From Paenibacillus foliorum (GTDB taxonomy: Bacteria; Bacillota; Bacilli; Paenibacillales; NBRC-103111), in contig NZ_WHOD01000087.1 in the NCBI RefSeq assembly GCF_013141765.1, positions 248,001-312,000 of the forward strand: a stretch of DNA of 64,000 nt, read 5' to 3'. The notes under the pieces were generated by a model. It was not told where the DNA came from. It was given only the letters and a program-made list of their open reading frames with translations, and made no database searches. Of this stretch, positions 25,392-34,374 are shown piece by piece (the first letter of the stretch is position 1; each line of letters starts with the position of its first letter). The translations under genes and the position numbers were made by a program.

Positions 25392-25406
25392 AGGTAATGG
25401 ATATGT

Positions 25407-25447
25407 AACAGGCACTTCCTGGCGTTCACCGCAGGGGTGCCTGTTTT
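25407..25447 (+). terminator. Hairpin terminator after the esterase gene
   Basis: AACAGGCAC (25407-25415) pairs perfectly with GTGCCTGTT (25437-25445) and is followed by TTGTG. It marks the end of the rhamnogalacturonan-type locus. Confidence 0.7.
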
Positions 25448-25465
25448 GTGTTGTGATCACACAGG

Positions 25466-25524
25466 CAAAGACAAAGGTAAAGACAAAGACAAAGACAAAG
25501 ACAAAGACAAAGACAAAGACAAAG
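25466..25524. repeat. Hexanucleotide array (ACAAAG)n
   Basis: Nine contiguous 6-bp units plus a partial one, seven of them exact and uninterrupted at 25483-25524 and one variant GTAAAG. It lies between two loci, outside any credible gene; its translations (Lys-Asp or Phe-Val repeats) are by-products. The rest of the gap to 25810 shows no gene or clear signal. Confidence 0.85.
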
Positions 25525-25810
25525 ATAGTCCCGCAAAACCTGCATCTATACAGCCTTTTGGTCGTTTTATCGGCAGTCTCCGTAAATACATGCAAATATG
25601 CATCTTTTTTCCATGCTTAGCTGAACCGGAATGTTTTGCACGAAAAATGCTGTACTTTCGCAGTTATTCCTCTCAACAGCAAATTTCGGTAGAAAAAAAA
25701 CTGTATGTTTACAGGAAATTGTGCAGGCTGATGATCGGAAAAGGGTCAAGCACTGATTTTGAGGTAGGTAGAAGCGTTTTTACATGAACATATATTTTCT
25801 CTGTCTTAAA

Positions 25811-25848
25811 TATACTGTAGTGATCAACAATGAAACATAAGTTTCATT
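25811..25848 (+). promoter_or_regulatory. -10 element and IclR/KdgR-type operator of the large cluster
   Basis: TATACT at 25811-25816 has a poor -35. The palindrome AATGAAAC-ATAA-GTTTCATT (25829-25848) has perfect 8-bp arms and begins close to the predicted start of transcription. It resembles KdgR-type boxes bound by IclR-family proteins, and an IclR-family gene lies in this cluster at 33425. A second, weaker site lies at 34241. Confidence 0.6.
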
Positions 25849-25883
25849 TACGAAGAGCCACATTTCTAGGGAAGGTGAAGCTC

Positions 25884-27059
25884 ATGCAGGGGACAGCACC
25901 CATAGCCGTAAGAAACGGAACTATAGTTACAGCTGACCGGTTAATTCCTGGAGGCGTTGTTCTTTTGGATAACGGCTTGATTGTCAATTATGGCGAAGAA
26001 GGCAAGTTAGAGGTGCCGGGAGATGCGGAGATTATAGATGCGGGCGGTGCTTTTATCACTCCGGGATTCGTTGACATTCACTGCCATGGAGGTGGCGGCT
26101 TTTGGTCCTGGGAGCATCCTTATGAATTTGCAATTGCTCATCTGAAGCATGGAACAACCACTATTCTTCCTACCTTTACTTACAATGAGAGCCGTCATCA
26201 GGTTATGGAAGGGCTCCAAACCATCATTCAGACGATGGCTTCAGAATTACCGTTTGTTGAGGTCATTGTCGGCATCCATATGGAAGGCCCGTATATCAAC
26301 AGAAAGTATGGTGCAGTAACGTCACCGATTCGTCCCGTTGATCCCGAGGAATACAATGAAATCCTGGATCTGGCAGGCGATAAAATTAAGGTGTGGACGC
26401 TCGCTCCTGAGCTGGATGGTCAGGAAGCGTTTATTGCTGAGGCATCCCGATATAATATCTCTTTTTCCGTAGGTCATTCGGAGGCGACAGCCGAGCAAAT
26501 ATTTCGGTTCGTTCCATTCGGACTGCGAATTGGCTGCCATTGTACGAATGCTTCCGGTACGACACCTTCAACCTCCCGGTATGGAGGCACCCGCGAGGTT
26601 GGCGTTGATGAAGCCGTACTCGTTCATGATGATATTTTTGCTGAGGTAATCCCGGATAGTGAGGGCATCCATGTCAGGCCCTTGATGCTGAAGCTAATTC
26701 ATAAAACCAAAGGAACCGATCGAGTCATTATCATTACGGATGGGATGCCTTCGTCCGGTGTAAATACAGGAGATCCTTCGGATGTGAACTGGAATCATCT
26801 GGGGCAGCTGGCAGGAAGCAAGCTAACCATGGACAAAGCCGTCAGAAATATGATGCGGCATGCTTCTGTAGGATGGGTGGACGCGTTTCGCATGGCTTCG
26901 CTAAATCCGGCCAAAGTGATTCATCAGGATCACCGTATTGGAAGTATAGAAAAGGGCAAGCTTGCCCATCTAATAATCGTTGATGAAGAGGTCAATGTGA
27001 AGCAAGTCATCCTTTCCGGTCGACTCTTTCAAGAACCCATTATTGAGACGGATTCTTGA
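25884..27059 (+). CDS. NagA-like amidohydrolase / deacetylase
   Basis: 391-aa member of the amidohydrolase superfamily near N-acetylglucosamine-6-phosphate deacetylase. The metal ligands are all present: His66 and His68 in DIHCHGGG, Glu134 in HMEGPY, His198 in VGHSEAT, His219 in GCHCTNAS and catalytic Asp286 in ITDGMPSSG. The NagA substrate motif HLFNAM is replaced by CHCTNASG, so the substrate may not be GlcNAc-6-phosphate. ATG 25884 follows GAAGGTGA; an in-frame ATG 54 bases upstream lies inside the operator palindrome and lacks a ribosome binding site. First gene of the cluster. Confidence 0.85.
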   Translation: MQGTAPIAVRNGTIVTADRLIPGGVVLLDNGLIVNYGEEGKLEVPGDAEIIDAGGAFITPGFVDIHCHGGGGFWSWEHPYEFAIAHLKHGTTTILPTFTYNESRHQVMEGLQTIIQTMASELPFVEVIVGIHMEGPYINRKYGAVTSPIRPVDPEEYNEILDLAGDKIKVWTLAPELDGQEAFIAEASRYNISFSVGHSEATAEQIFRFVPFGLRIGCHCTNASGTTPSTSRYGGTREVGVDEAVLVHDDIFAEVIPDSEGIHVRPLMLKLIHKTKGTDRVIIITDGMPSSGVNTGDPSDVNWNHLGQLAGSKLTMDKAVRNMMRHASVGWVDAFRMASLNPAKVIHQDHRIGSIEKGKLAHLIIVDEEVNVKQVILSGRLFQEPIIETDS

Positions 27060-27095
27060 AGGCGGCTTCATTTAACACCGATAGGAGTTGGAGTC

Positions 27096-28301
27096 ATGTA
27101 TACGGTCTGCTGTGATTGTGGTTTGGAGCATCACGAATCGGTCGATTATGCCTGTCGTTCGTGCTCAGGTATTTTATTGCCCGCTTATGAGAAAACGGCT
27201 GCCACTCCCTTACATGAAACGGAGCTGAACGGGATATGGAAGTATCACAGGTACCTCCCTCCGGTGCCGAAGGAATACAGGGTTTATATGGGGGAAGGCA
27301 CAACCCCGTTAATTCCGAGCGTGAGCCTGGGAGCAAAGCTCGGAATAGGCGAGCTTTATTTCAAATATGAGGGCGGGAATCCTACAGGATCGTATAAAGA
27401 CCGTATTGCCGCCATGGGACTGTCTTGGGCACGGGCCGCTGGACGTACGGCCTGTATAGGCACCACCTCAGGCAATGCTGGAGCTGCAGTAGCTGCTTAT
27501 GCAGGGAGAGCGGGAATGCCTTATCATCTCTATGTGTTGGAGCATATGGCGGAAGCCAAGCTGGCTCAAGTGCTGGTACACAAAGCTCAGGTTCGCAAAG
27601 TAAAAGAGTTCGGAACGAATCCAGAAGTCGGAGAACTTGTATTTCAACGGATCTTTCAGGCTGCCGTTAAGCGCAATTGGGAAGTCATGATAACGGCTTA
27701 CCGATACAATCCCTACGCGATGGAAGGCGTGAAAACCATTGCATTCGAACTGTTTGAACAGCTAAAGGGAGTGCCCTCGCACATTTATACCCCAGTCGGG
27801 GGAGGCGGTCTCTATTGCGGCATATGGAAGGGCTTCGACGAATTGCAAGCGGACGCTCGGTCAGATGGAATGCCTCACCTGGTGGCGGTTCAGCCGGAAG
27901 GCTGCTCTAATATCGTAAAAGCATATAAGGCGGGTTCGCCGGTACCGCTGGATGGACCCTCCTCAACATCCATCTCCGGCCTTCAGGTGCCGAATCCGCC
28001 GGATGGCAAGTTAGTGCTGCAGGTGATGCATAAAGGCGGCGGGTCCGCAGTCTCCGTCGAGGATTCGATGATTTGGGAAGCGCAAGAGCTGCTTGCCGAG
28101 CAGGAGGGTATTTTCTGCGAGCCTGCCGCCGCAGCATCTGTTGCTGGATTGATTCAAACGTGCAGGGATGGAATTGACCGGTCTGCGATGCGAATTGTTT
28201 GTATCGTTAGCGGTACCGGCTTTAAGGACAGCCGAAGGTTGTCCGATATGACTCAGAATCTTACAGTTCCTTGTCTGGAGGTATCGGAGCTGGATATTTA
28301 A
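27096..28301 (+). CDS. Threonine synthase-like PLP-dependent enzyme
   Basis: 401-aa fold-type II PLP enzyme. A short N-terminal zinc-ribbon-like segment has CxxC pairs (Cys5/Cys8 and Cys20/Cys23). PLP lysine is probably Lys101 in NPTGSYKDR; GTTSGNAGAA binds the pyridine phosphate side and PVGGGGLYCG the phosphate. The general layout is that of threonine synthase, but no homoserine or threonine pathway gene is near, so a beta- or gamma-elimination or replacement on an unusual amino acid is as likely. ATG 27096 follows AGGAGTTGGA. Second gene of the cluster. Confidence 0.85.
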   Translation: MYTVCCDCGLEHHESVDYACRSCSGILLPAYEKTAATPLHETELNGIWKYHRYLPPVPKEYRVYMGEGTTPLIPSVSLGAKLGIGELYFKYEGGNPTGSYKDRIAAMGLSWARAAGRTACIGTTSGNAGAAVAAYAGRAGMPYHLYVLEHMAEAKLAQVLVHKAQVRKVKEFGTNPEVGELVFQRIFQAAVKRNWEVMITAYRYNPYAMEGVKTIAFELFEQLKGVPSHIYTPVGGGGLYCGIWKGFDELQADARSDGMPHLVAVQPEGCSNIVKAYKAGSPVPLDGPSSTSISGLQVPNPPDGKLVLQVMHKGGGSAVSVEDSMIWEAQELLAEQEGIFCEPAAAASVAGLIQTCRDGIDRSAMRIVCIVSGTGFKDSRRLSDMTQNLTVPCLEVSELDI

Positions 28302-28327
28302 TTAATTGGTTGAGAGGACGGTTGCTT

Positions 28328-29350
28328 ATGAAACGTATCCGATTAGGTTTGATCGGGCTGGGACGATTTGCCGAGCTGCATGCCCGCATTATTACAAGGC
28401 TGCCTCAGGTCGAGGTTACCGCACTTTGCGATCCTGATCCGAAGCGTCAAGCCACCTTCAAGGAGTGGTTTCCGCAGGCGCGTTGCTATGAAAGCTGGTC
28501 GGATATGCTTACAGCTGAAAGCTTGGATGCAGTAGATGTGCTGACACCGGAGCATTTGCACGAAGCGCCGGTTCGCGACGCTTTACGCGCCGGGGCTCAT
28601 GTGTTTGTCGAAAAGCCGCTGGCTCATACTACGGAAGCGGCCGACCGACTTGTTCAGGAGTCGATCGATTGCGGGCGATTGCTTATGACTGGGCATGTTC
28701 TTCGTTTCGATCAACGGTATATTTCGGTGAAGGAGCGGTTAGGCGGCGGTTCATTGGGAGCGATCCGATCCATTTATGCCAAACGCAACAATGGAAAAAG
28801 GTTCTTTTCCCAATATAATCGCATCTCACCTGTCTTTATATTGGGCATTCACGATATCGACCTCATGCACTGGTATATGGAAGATGAGGTTACCGAGGTT
28901 TACGCGGTACGTTCCTTTCCCGCAGGTTCTGCTGCTCCTGATTTAAACAGTGCGATCCTTCGATTCAGCAGGGGAGGCATAGGAATCTTGGAATGCAATT
29001 GGCTGCTTCAGGATGGTGCATCCTCATTTCAGGATATTCGAATGGAGATAACTGCAGAGCATGGGGGTGTCCATATTCAAGATCCGGAAGCCTCTGTTCT
29101 TTATACCGGCAAAGAGAAGACAGAGGCTCCGTCATTTTCTGTACTGCATGAAGCTCACGGCCGTATAGGTGGAGCGCTCTTTGACGAACTGGCTCACTTT
29201 GTCGATTGTATGGCTTCTGGTGTCCCATCTACAATTCTTCGTCCGAAGGATGCCGCTAATGCGGTAAGGGTTGCGTGGGCCATAGAGCAATCCGCAGCTG
29301 TGGGCCATCCCATTAGCTTGTCGTCACGGCTGGAGGTTAAGGGGCCGTGA
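28328..29350 (+). CDS. Gfo/Idh/MocA family oxidoreductase
   Basis: 340 aa. GLIGLGRFAELHARI starts the Rossmann fold; catalytic Lys is in FVEKPLAHT; TGHVLRFDQRY and GIHDIDLMHWYM (with the conserved Asp and His pair) mark the sugar-binding domain. Predicted NAD(P)-dependent oxidation or reduction of a sugar or amino-sugar hydroxyl. ATG 28328 follows GAGAGGA at 9 bases. Its stop overlaps the next start (GTGA), a sign of tight coupling. Confidence 0.88.
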   Translation: MKRIRLGLIGLGRFAELHARIITRLPQVEVTALCDPDPKRQATFKEWFPQARCYESWSDMLTAESLDAVDVLTPEHLHEAPVRDALRAGAHVFVEKPLAHTTEAADRLVQESIDCGRLLMTGHVLRFDQRYISVKERLGGGSLGAIRSIYAKRNNGKRFFSQYNRISPVFILGIHDIDLMHWYMEDEVTEVYAVRSFPAGSAAPDLNSAILRFSRGGIGILECNWLLQDGASSFQDIRMEITAEHGGVHIQDPEASVLYTGKEKTEAPSFSVLHEAHGRIGGALFDELAHFVDCMASGVPSTILRPKDAANAVRVAWAIEQSAAVGHPISLSSRLEVKGP

Positions 29351-30084
29351 AGCTTACAGACAACGTGTATGTGATTGGTGGAGGAAGCTTGGGGTACGGT
29401 ATAAGCAGCCCATATGATTGCAATGTCTATGCGTTTGAACTTGAGGAGAAAGTCATCCTTATCGATGCGGGCTCAGGCATGGGGGAGGAGGACCTATTAC
29501 GGAATCTTAGCGAAGATGGAATAGCAACTGAAAGGATTCATTGTTTAATTCTTAGTCATGCCCATGCCGACCATGCGGGAGGCGCGAGCGGGCTAAAGAT
29601 GAGGTTAGGAATACGCGTGTTAGCTTCGGCTCTTACGGCTTCAATTGTAGAGTCGGGTGACGAGGAACGCAGCTCTCTTTCTCAGGCAAGAAAAGAGGGG
29701 GTATACCCGGATGGGTATAGGCTTACGCCTTGCGAAGTAGATCAAATCATTGGAGAAGGCGATGGGGTCGGGATCGACAGCAGCATTAGGCTTCAGGTTA
29801 TTCCTCTACCTGGTCACAGCGCAGATATGATTGGCTTATATGATCCTGGTTCCAGATCGTTATTCGCAGGAGACGCGATTTTTGAGGCCGGTAAGCTGGC
29901 TGTGCTAACAACAAGAGACTTTTCGATGGAACAATATCGCTTGTCTATTGAGCGCCTCTCCTCGCTGGAGGTCGACCATTTGTTTCCGGGGCATGGAGCG
30001 GCGGTTCTTGTGGATGCAAGAGCATCGCTGCTTGCTGCCCAGCATCGCTTTGAACAAGGGCTCCCGCCGGAGAGCATCGTATAA
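29347..30084 (+). CDS. Metallo-beta-lactamase-fold hydrolase
   Basis: 245 aa, cytoplasmic. The zinc motif is SHAHADHAGG near residues 75-84, with further ligands in LPGHSADMIG and AGDAIF and the last His in FPGHGA. Such enzymes hydrolyse thioesters, lactones or phosphoesters. In a sugar-acid pathway a lactonase role after the adjacent dehydrogenase would be natural, but this is inference. Start GTG 29347 overlaps the upstream stop by four bases. Confidence 0.85.
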   Translation: MKLTDNVYVIGGGSLGYGISSPYDCNVYAFELEEKVILIDAGSGMGEEDLLRNLSEDGIATERIHCLILSHAHADHAGGASGLKMRLGIRVLASALTASIVESGDEERSSLSQARKEGVYPDGYRLTPCEVDQIIGEGDGVGIDSSIRLQVIPLPGHSADMIGLYDPGSRSLFAGDAIFEAGKLAVLTTRDFSMEQYRLSIERLSSLEVDHLFPGHGAAVLVDARASLLAAQHRFEQGLPPESIV

Positions 30085-30106
30085 GAAGTAGGAAGGGGCG
30101 ATGGGA

Positions 30107-31120
30107 ATGCAGCATGATACTCCAAGCTCACCGATCACCGATTTCGTATGGGACCGGAGCATAAGGAATTTGAAGCGCAGCCGCAGACTTTCACTGTTCA
30201 GTGAAAAGAAGGATGACGATGCGTGGCTGCCGGTTCTGGAAATATCCGGGTCAGAGGAAGGGCCGGCGCTATTGATACTTGCGGGCGTACACGGGGATGA
30301 GTATGAAGGGGTCGATGTCATCCTGCGGCTGTTCCACAGCTTATCGCCTGAAGAAGTTAAAGGCAGCCTGCTGATGATCCCAACCGCCAACCCTTATGCA
30401 TACCTTGGCGGCTCGCGAACCAGTCCTGAGGATACAATGAATTTGGCAAGAGTCTTTCCTGGCAGCCAAGAGGGGACAGTGACGGAAAGATTAGCTTACG
30501 AGCTTCATAATCGATTTATCGCCAACGCCGAATTTATGCTCGATCTGCACAGTGGTGGAACCCATTACGCAGTTGCAACCTTGGCAGGCTACTACCATGA
30601 CAAGTCCACCGATTTCGGCCGAAAATGCCGTGAAGCGGCGGAAGCTTTCGGAGCGAAGGTATTGTGGGGACATTCCGAAGTTGCTCCGGGGAGAACCGTA
30701 TCCTCTGCCCAGTCTCTGGGTATCCCGTGGATATATACGGAAGCTTACGGCGGTCGCCGTATTAGGCCGGAGGACAAGGAATTTTACTATAACGGTTCCA
30801 TTCGCTTGCTTCGGCATTTGGGAATGATCCGTACACCTGACAGTGGAGAAAACGAGAACGTCCCGATTGTAAGTCGAACGATATACGGCGACGGCAACTT
30901 TGATAAATCGGCGCTTTCGGAAGCGGACGGATTTTTCATCCCGGAGGTTTCTTTGTTAAGCGAAGTCAGGCGAGGGGATCGAATCGGTACGATTTACGGC
31001 TTGGATGGAGCCGAACTGCAGCAAGTCATTTCCGATTCGGACGGAATTGTGGTTATGCTTCTCGGTACGCCGGCAGTCCGCAAGCAGGAGCCCATTTATT
31101 TGTTGGCCTCATTGGCATAA
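30107..31120 (+). CDS. Succinylglutamate desuccinylase/aspartoacylase-type hydrolase
   Basis: 337-aa zinc hydrolase of the M14 carboxypeptidase-related group that removes N-acyl groups from amino acids. Zinc ligands are His and Glu of AGVHGDEYEG near residue 65 and the His of DLHSGGTHY near 148. A C-terminal beta domain (about 265-335) with EVRRGDRIGTI is typical. Catalytic Glu is probably in YTEAYGG. ATG 30107 lies 8 bases after GGAAGGGG; ATG 30101 is too close. Suggests the substrate of the pathway carries an N-acylated amino acid or amine. Confidence 0.85.
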   Translation: MQHDTPSSPITDFVWDRSIRNLKRSRRLSLFSEKKDDDAWLPVLEISGSEEGPALLILAGVHGDEYEGVDVILRLFHSLSPEEVKGSLLMIPTANPYAYLGGSRTSPEDTMNLARVFPGSQEGTVTERLAYELHNRFIANAEFMLDLHSGGTHYAVATLAGYYHDKSTDFGRKCREAAEAFGAKVLWGHSEVAPGRTVSSAQSLGIPWIYTEAYGGRRIRPEDKEFYYNGSIRLLRHLGMIRTPDSGENENVPIVSRTIYGDGNFDKSALSEADGFFIPEVSLLSEVRRGDRIGTIYGLDGAELQQVISDSDGIVVMLLGTPAVRKQEPIYLLASLA

Positions 31121-31141
31121 GAAATCTTTAGGAGGAGCTAT

Positions 31142-32065
31142 ATGATAACTAAGAATGAATTAAGCAAGTTCAAGGGGATTCACGTTGCTATTAGTTCTTG
31201 CTATGACCAGGCAGGGGAAATTAGCACGGAGGCCGTGAAGAGGCTAACCCGCTTTTTGATCGGACATGGGATAAACGGTATTTATGTAGGGGGCAGCACA
31301 GGGGAAGGCTTGCTTCAAAGCGTAGATGAGCGAAAACGGGTGCTGGAGGCAGCTATTGAGGAGAGTCGGGGTGAAATAGCAGTTATTGCGCATATCGGAG
31401 CGATCAATACGAGAGACAGCGTCGAGCTGGCCGTACACGCAGAACGGGCAGGGGCAGATGCGTTATCTGCAGTCCCGCCGTTTTACTACCGACACAGCGA
31501 AAAAGCCGTAGGAATGCATTGGTCAGCCATACTGGACAGTACGGAGCTTCCGTTCATTATTTATCATATTCCCTCGACGACTGGCTTTAGCTTGACAACT
31601 GGACTGCTGCGAGAAATGATTACGGATTCCAAAGTGATCGGCATCAAAATTTCATCTGGCAGCACCTTCGAGCTGGAGCGTTTTAAGGCTGTCGGAGGTG
31701 ATGAATTCCTGATGTTCAACGGACCCGATGAGCAGTATTTGGCCGGACGAATCATGGGAGCCGATGCCGGTATTGGGGGGACCTATGGGGTCATGCCCGA
31801 GCTGTTTGTCCAGTTGGAGCAGCTGTTTGCCGCCGGCCGGCTTGTAGAAGCCCGGCAGCTGCAAATAGCTATCAACGATATCATTTCCGATCTACTGAGT
31901 CTGCCTATTCATTCTGCACTTAAGGAGCTGCTCCGCTTTCGTGGAGTGGAATGCGGCTCGGTTCGCGCACCGATGGAGGAAATAACCCAGTCCCAGCTTC
32001 CGATTGTAGCGGATATCCATGCGAAGATTTTACGTGCCATTGAAGCATACGCTACCAAGGATTAA
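31142..32065 (+). CDS. DapA/NanA-family class I aldolase
   Basis: 307-aa dihydrodipicolinate synthase / N-acetylneuraminate lyase family barrel. Schiff-base Lys169 is in GIKISSG, the catalytic Tyr141 in YHIPSTTG, and the pyruvate-binding GGSTGEG at 50-56. The family condenses or cleaves pyruvate from 2-keto acids. GGSTGEG and YHIPS resemble neuraminate lyases more than DapA, and the context is catabolic, so cleavage of a 2-keto-3-deoxy sugar acid is the likely reaction. ATG 31142 follows AGGAGGAG. Confidence 0.88.
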   Translation: MITKNELSKFKGIHVAISSCYDQAGEISTEAVKRLTRFLIGHGINGIYVGGSTGEGLLQSVDERKRVLEAAIEESRGEIAVIAHIGAINTRDSVELAVHAERAGADALSAVPPFYYRHSEKAVGMHWSAILDSTELPFIIYHIPSTTGFSLTTGLLREMITDSKVIGIKISSGSTFELERFKAVGGDEFLMFNGPDEQYLAGRIMGADAGIGGTYGVMPELFVQLEQLFAAGRLVEARQLQIAINDIISDLLSLPIHSALKELLRFRGVECGSVRAPMEEITQSQLPIVADIHAKILRAIEAYATKD

Positions 32066-32092
32066 GCTGTCCGGCAAGGCAAATTAGCGCTA

Positions 32093-33343
32093 ATGAGCGA
32101 GGTTACAGCTGTGAATACAGTGAATCGTAAATTCGTTATGACCTATTTGCTTATTTCTTTATACGGGGTTGTCCTGACCATGCTGCTCGACTCCAGTATT
32201 TCAGCTTCTTTAATTATGCTCTTGGGAGGGAACGCCTCTCAAGCGGGCAGTGTTGATTCGCTGGTTAATCTGGGCGCTATTCTAAGTGCTGTGCTCTCAG
32301 CTTATATGTTAAGCCGGTTCCGCTTATATAAGCACATGTTTCTTGTTTTTAGCCTGTGCAGCCTGCTTAGTTTGGTCGGTCTCGTTGTATGCTTGCTTGT
32401 GGCATCACCTGAAGTAGTTATTGTCAGCACCTTGCTTACTGTATTTTTATATTATTTTTTCACTGGCAGCCTGTCCTTGCCCTTATATGAATTGTTGAAC
32501 CAGTTTGTGGACAAAAGGTCCAGAATCGTTGTCATGAGCAATTGCTTGGCGATAGGCCAGCTGTGCTCCATGCTTGTGAGCTTGGGAATTGCTTGGCTGT
32601 TAAGCCGTCCGGCTGGAGAACCGCTGCTGCACTACCGCTGGATCTTTGGTTTTGCGGCATTCGTCGGCTTCCTCAATCTTATAACGATGCTGAGGCTGGA
32701 GAGGGTAGAGGTGAAACGGGAGACTGCAGAGCCATTAAGCTTTAGCTCGCTTTATCTTAATCAATTTAAAGAGATCAAAGGAAGCCGATCGATTCAGCTT
32801 TTTATGGCTGCCGTTATTCTCTATGCTTTCAACTGGTCGGCAACTGGATTATTCATCGGGCTTGGTTATCGGGAGAACGCTATGCGTATGAATGAAATTT
32901 TGGCTTCCGGTATTTTTATCCGCACTCTGTTCAAAGCGATTAGCTATTACCTATGCGGTCAGCTCGCCAAACGTTTTGGAAACAAGGCGATTCTGATCAC
33001 AATCGGGATTATAGGCTTAGGCTCACCGATAACCTCTTTGTTTCTGTCTGTCGATGCTTTTATCATTGTCTTAATTGCTACGAACCTTATGCCTATGGCT
33101 TATGTGTACTTTTTAAACCATTTGTTTGAGCGCTCTGATGAAACAACGTTTAAGGGAAGATTCACCTTCTTTACGCTGGCTGCAGTTCCCTCTACCGTAA
33201 GTATACCTCTTCTTGGGGTGCTCGTTGAGCACCAGCCTGCTGTCTTTGGGATCATCATGCTGATGATTCAGCTGGCGGGTATTTCTTTGGTGATGAAATT
33301 TAAAACGGTTGAGACAGACCCCAAGGTTGGGCCTCCGGCATGA
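32093..33343 (+). CDS. MFS transporter
   Basis: 416-aa membrane protein with about 12 predicted helices and a basic central loop (about residues 200-230), typical of the major facilitator superfamily. The gene lacks an obvious ribosome binding site, so coupling to the aldolase gene just upstream is possible. Likely imports a monomer or exports an end product of the pathway. No closer assignment is possible by eye. Confidence 0.82.
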   Translation: MSEVTAVNTVNRKFVMTYLLISLYGVVLTMLLDSSISASLIMLLGGNASQAGSVDSLVNLGAILSAVLSAYMLSRFRLYKHMFLVFSLCSLLSLVGLVVCLLVASPEVVIVSTLLTVFLYYFFTGSLSLPLYELLNQFVDKRSRIVVMSNCLAIGQLCSMLVSLGIAWLLSRPAGEPLLHYRWIFGFAAFVGFLNLITMLRLERVEVKRETAEPLSFSSLYLNQFKEIKGSRSIQLFMAAVILYAFNWSATGLFIGLGYRENAMRMNEILASGIFIRTLFKAISYYLCGQLAKRFGNKAILITIGIIGLGSPITSLFLSVDAFIIVLIATNLMPMAYVYFLNHLFERSDETTFKGRFTFFTLAAVPSTVSIPLLGVLVEHQPAVFGIIMLMIQLAGISLVMKFKTVETDPKVGPPA

Positions 33344-33424
33344 CCACTAACATCCATTTTCGCACAAGAGGCAGGCAGTCCGTCTGAGGTAAGATTTTTG
33401 TCGAATGAAGGAGAGAGAGATACG

Positions 33425-34237
33425 ATGAAAGAGACCGAAGATAAGCTAGAACGGTATACGATCCAATCAATCGATAAAGCGCTGGATTTAATCGAGCTGC
33501 TTGCCGATCGAGGCTCTCTGAGTCTGATTGAGCTTACCGAGCTTCTAAATCAGCCCAAGTCCTCTACCTACCGTATTGTCCTTACCTTGGAGAATCGGGG
33601 GTTTATTAGCCGAAGTGATGAGGACGGTAAATACTGTCTGGGTTATAAGCAGCTTTTGATTACAAAAAATCTTCTGGAGCGCAATAACATACGGACAGCG
33701 GCTTTACCGGAAATGAAAAAGCTTTCCGAATTATTCGGAGATACGGTGAATTTGGGAGTGCTGCTTGAGGGAGAAATAATGTATTTGGAAATTATTGAAA
33801 GCATCCACGCTTTACGGATGACGGATTCGGTTGGTTCGAAATCTCCGTTCCATGCGACGGCTATGGGGAAAGCGATCCTTGCCTATCTTCCGGAGAAGCT
33901 GATTGAGCAGCTGCTGACTCAATTTGGGTTGCCCGCGATAACTCCTCAGACCATCACCTCCAAGGAAATATTCCACCAAGAGCTCGAGAAGGTACGCTGC
34001 TGCGGTTATGCAATTGATGATCAGGAGATTGTGGAGGGAGCCCGATGTGTGGCAAGTCCGATATTCGGCATGTTCGGGCATGTCTACGGAGCCATAAGCG
34101 TATCAGGTCCCATGCACCGTTACAGCGATGATAAAATTCCCGAATTGTCCAGACATGTGTCCACAGCTGCAGCGTCCGTTTCCTTAAAGCTGGGACATGA
34201 AAATTCGTTGAGTCCGAGCAGCAGGGCTGAGCATTAA
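33425..34237 (+). CDS. IclR-family transcriptional regulator
   Basis: 270-aa regulator. N-terminal winged helix (about 8-70, LIELTELLNQPKSSTYRIVL) binds DNA; the C-terminal effector domain has FHATAMGKAILAYL and the signature around GARCVASPIFG. ATG 33425 follows GAAGGAGAG; an in-frame TTG 27 bases upstream precedes that site. It is placed between the two halves of the cluster. The matching AAAC-N4-GTTT palindromes at 25829 and 34241 suggest it controls both, probably as a repressor relieved by a small sugar acid. Confidence 0.92.
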   Translation: MKETEDKLERYTIQSIDKALDLIELLADRGSLSLIELTELLNQPKSSTYRIVLTLENRGFISRSDEDGKYCLGYKQLLITKNLLERNNIRTAALPEMKKLSELFGDTVNLGVLLEGEIMYLEIIESIHALRMTDSVGSKSPFHATAMGKAILAYLPEKLIEQLLTQFGLPAITPQTITSKEIFHQELEKVRCCGYAIDDQEIVEGARCVASPIFGMFGHVYGAISVSGPMHRYSDDKIPELSRHVSTAAASVSLKLGHENSLSPSSRAEH

Positions 34238-34240
34238 TAT

Positions 34241-34260
34241 TTTAAAACTATGGTTTCATT
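34241..34260. promoter_or_regulatory. Second IclR-type operator candidate
   Basis: TTTAAAAC-TATG-GTTTCATT has the same spacing and right arm as the site at 25829-25848; five of eight left-arm bases fit. It starts four bases after the regulator stop codon and precedes the importer genes. Confidence 0.45.
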
Positions 34261-34374
34261 TTTTAGCCGGAAACAAGCATATTTCATTTCATGCCGCCGT
34301 ATAGATACGAATAACAGAAGCTTGAAAGGTGTCGAAACAAACGTTAGCTAGTCATAAATTTGGGGAGGTTAGCC

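Noticed and set aside
25056..25595. Long minus-strand frame with a Phe-Val repeat opposite the esterase gene
   Set aside because: The repeat is the complement of the ACAAAG array, and the rest lies opposite a clear CE12 gene; there is no ribosome binding site.
25437..25787. Plus-strand frame with Lys-Asp repeats
   Set aside because: Its start lies inside a terminator hairpin and its repeat comes from the hexanucleotide array; no coding character outside it.
27096..28301. Threonine biosynthesis operon
   Set aside because: No homoserine dehydrogenase or kinase gene is adjacent; the neighbours are catabolic.
31142..32065. Standard sialic acid (Nan) catabolic operon
   Set aside because: Although a NanA-like aldolase and a NagA-like protein occur, NanK, NanE and NagB counterparts are absent from the cluster.
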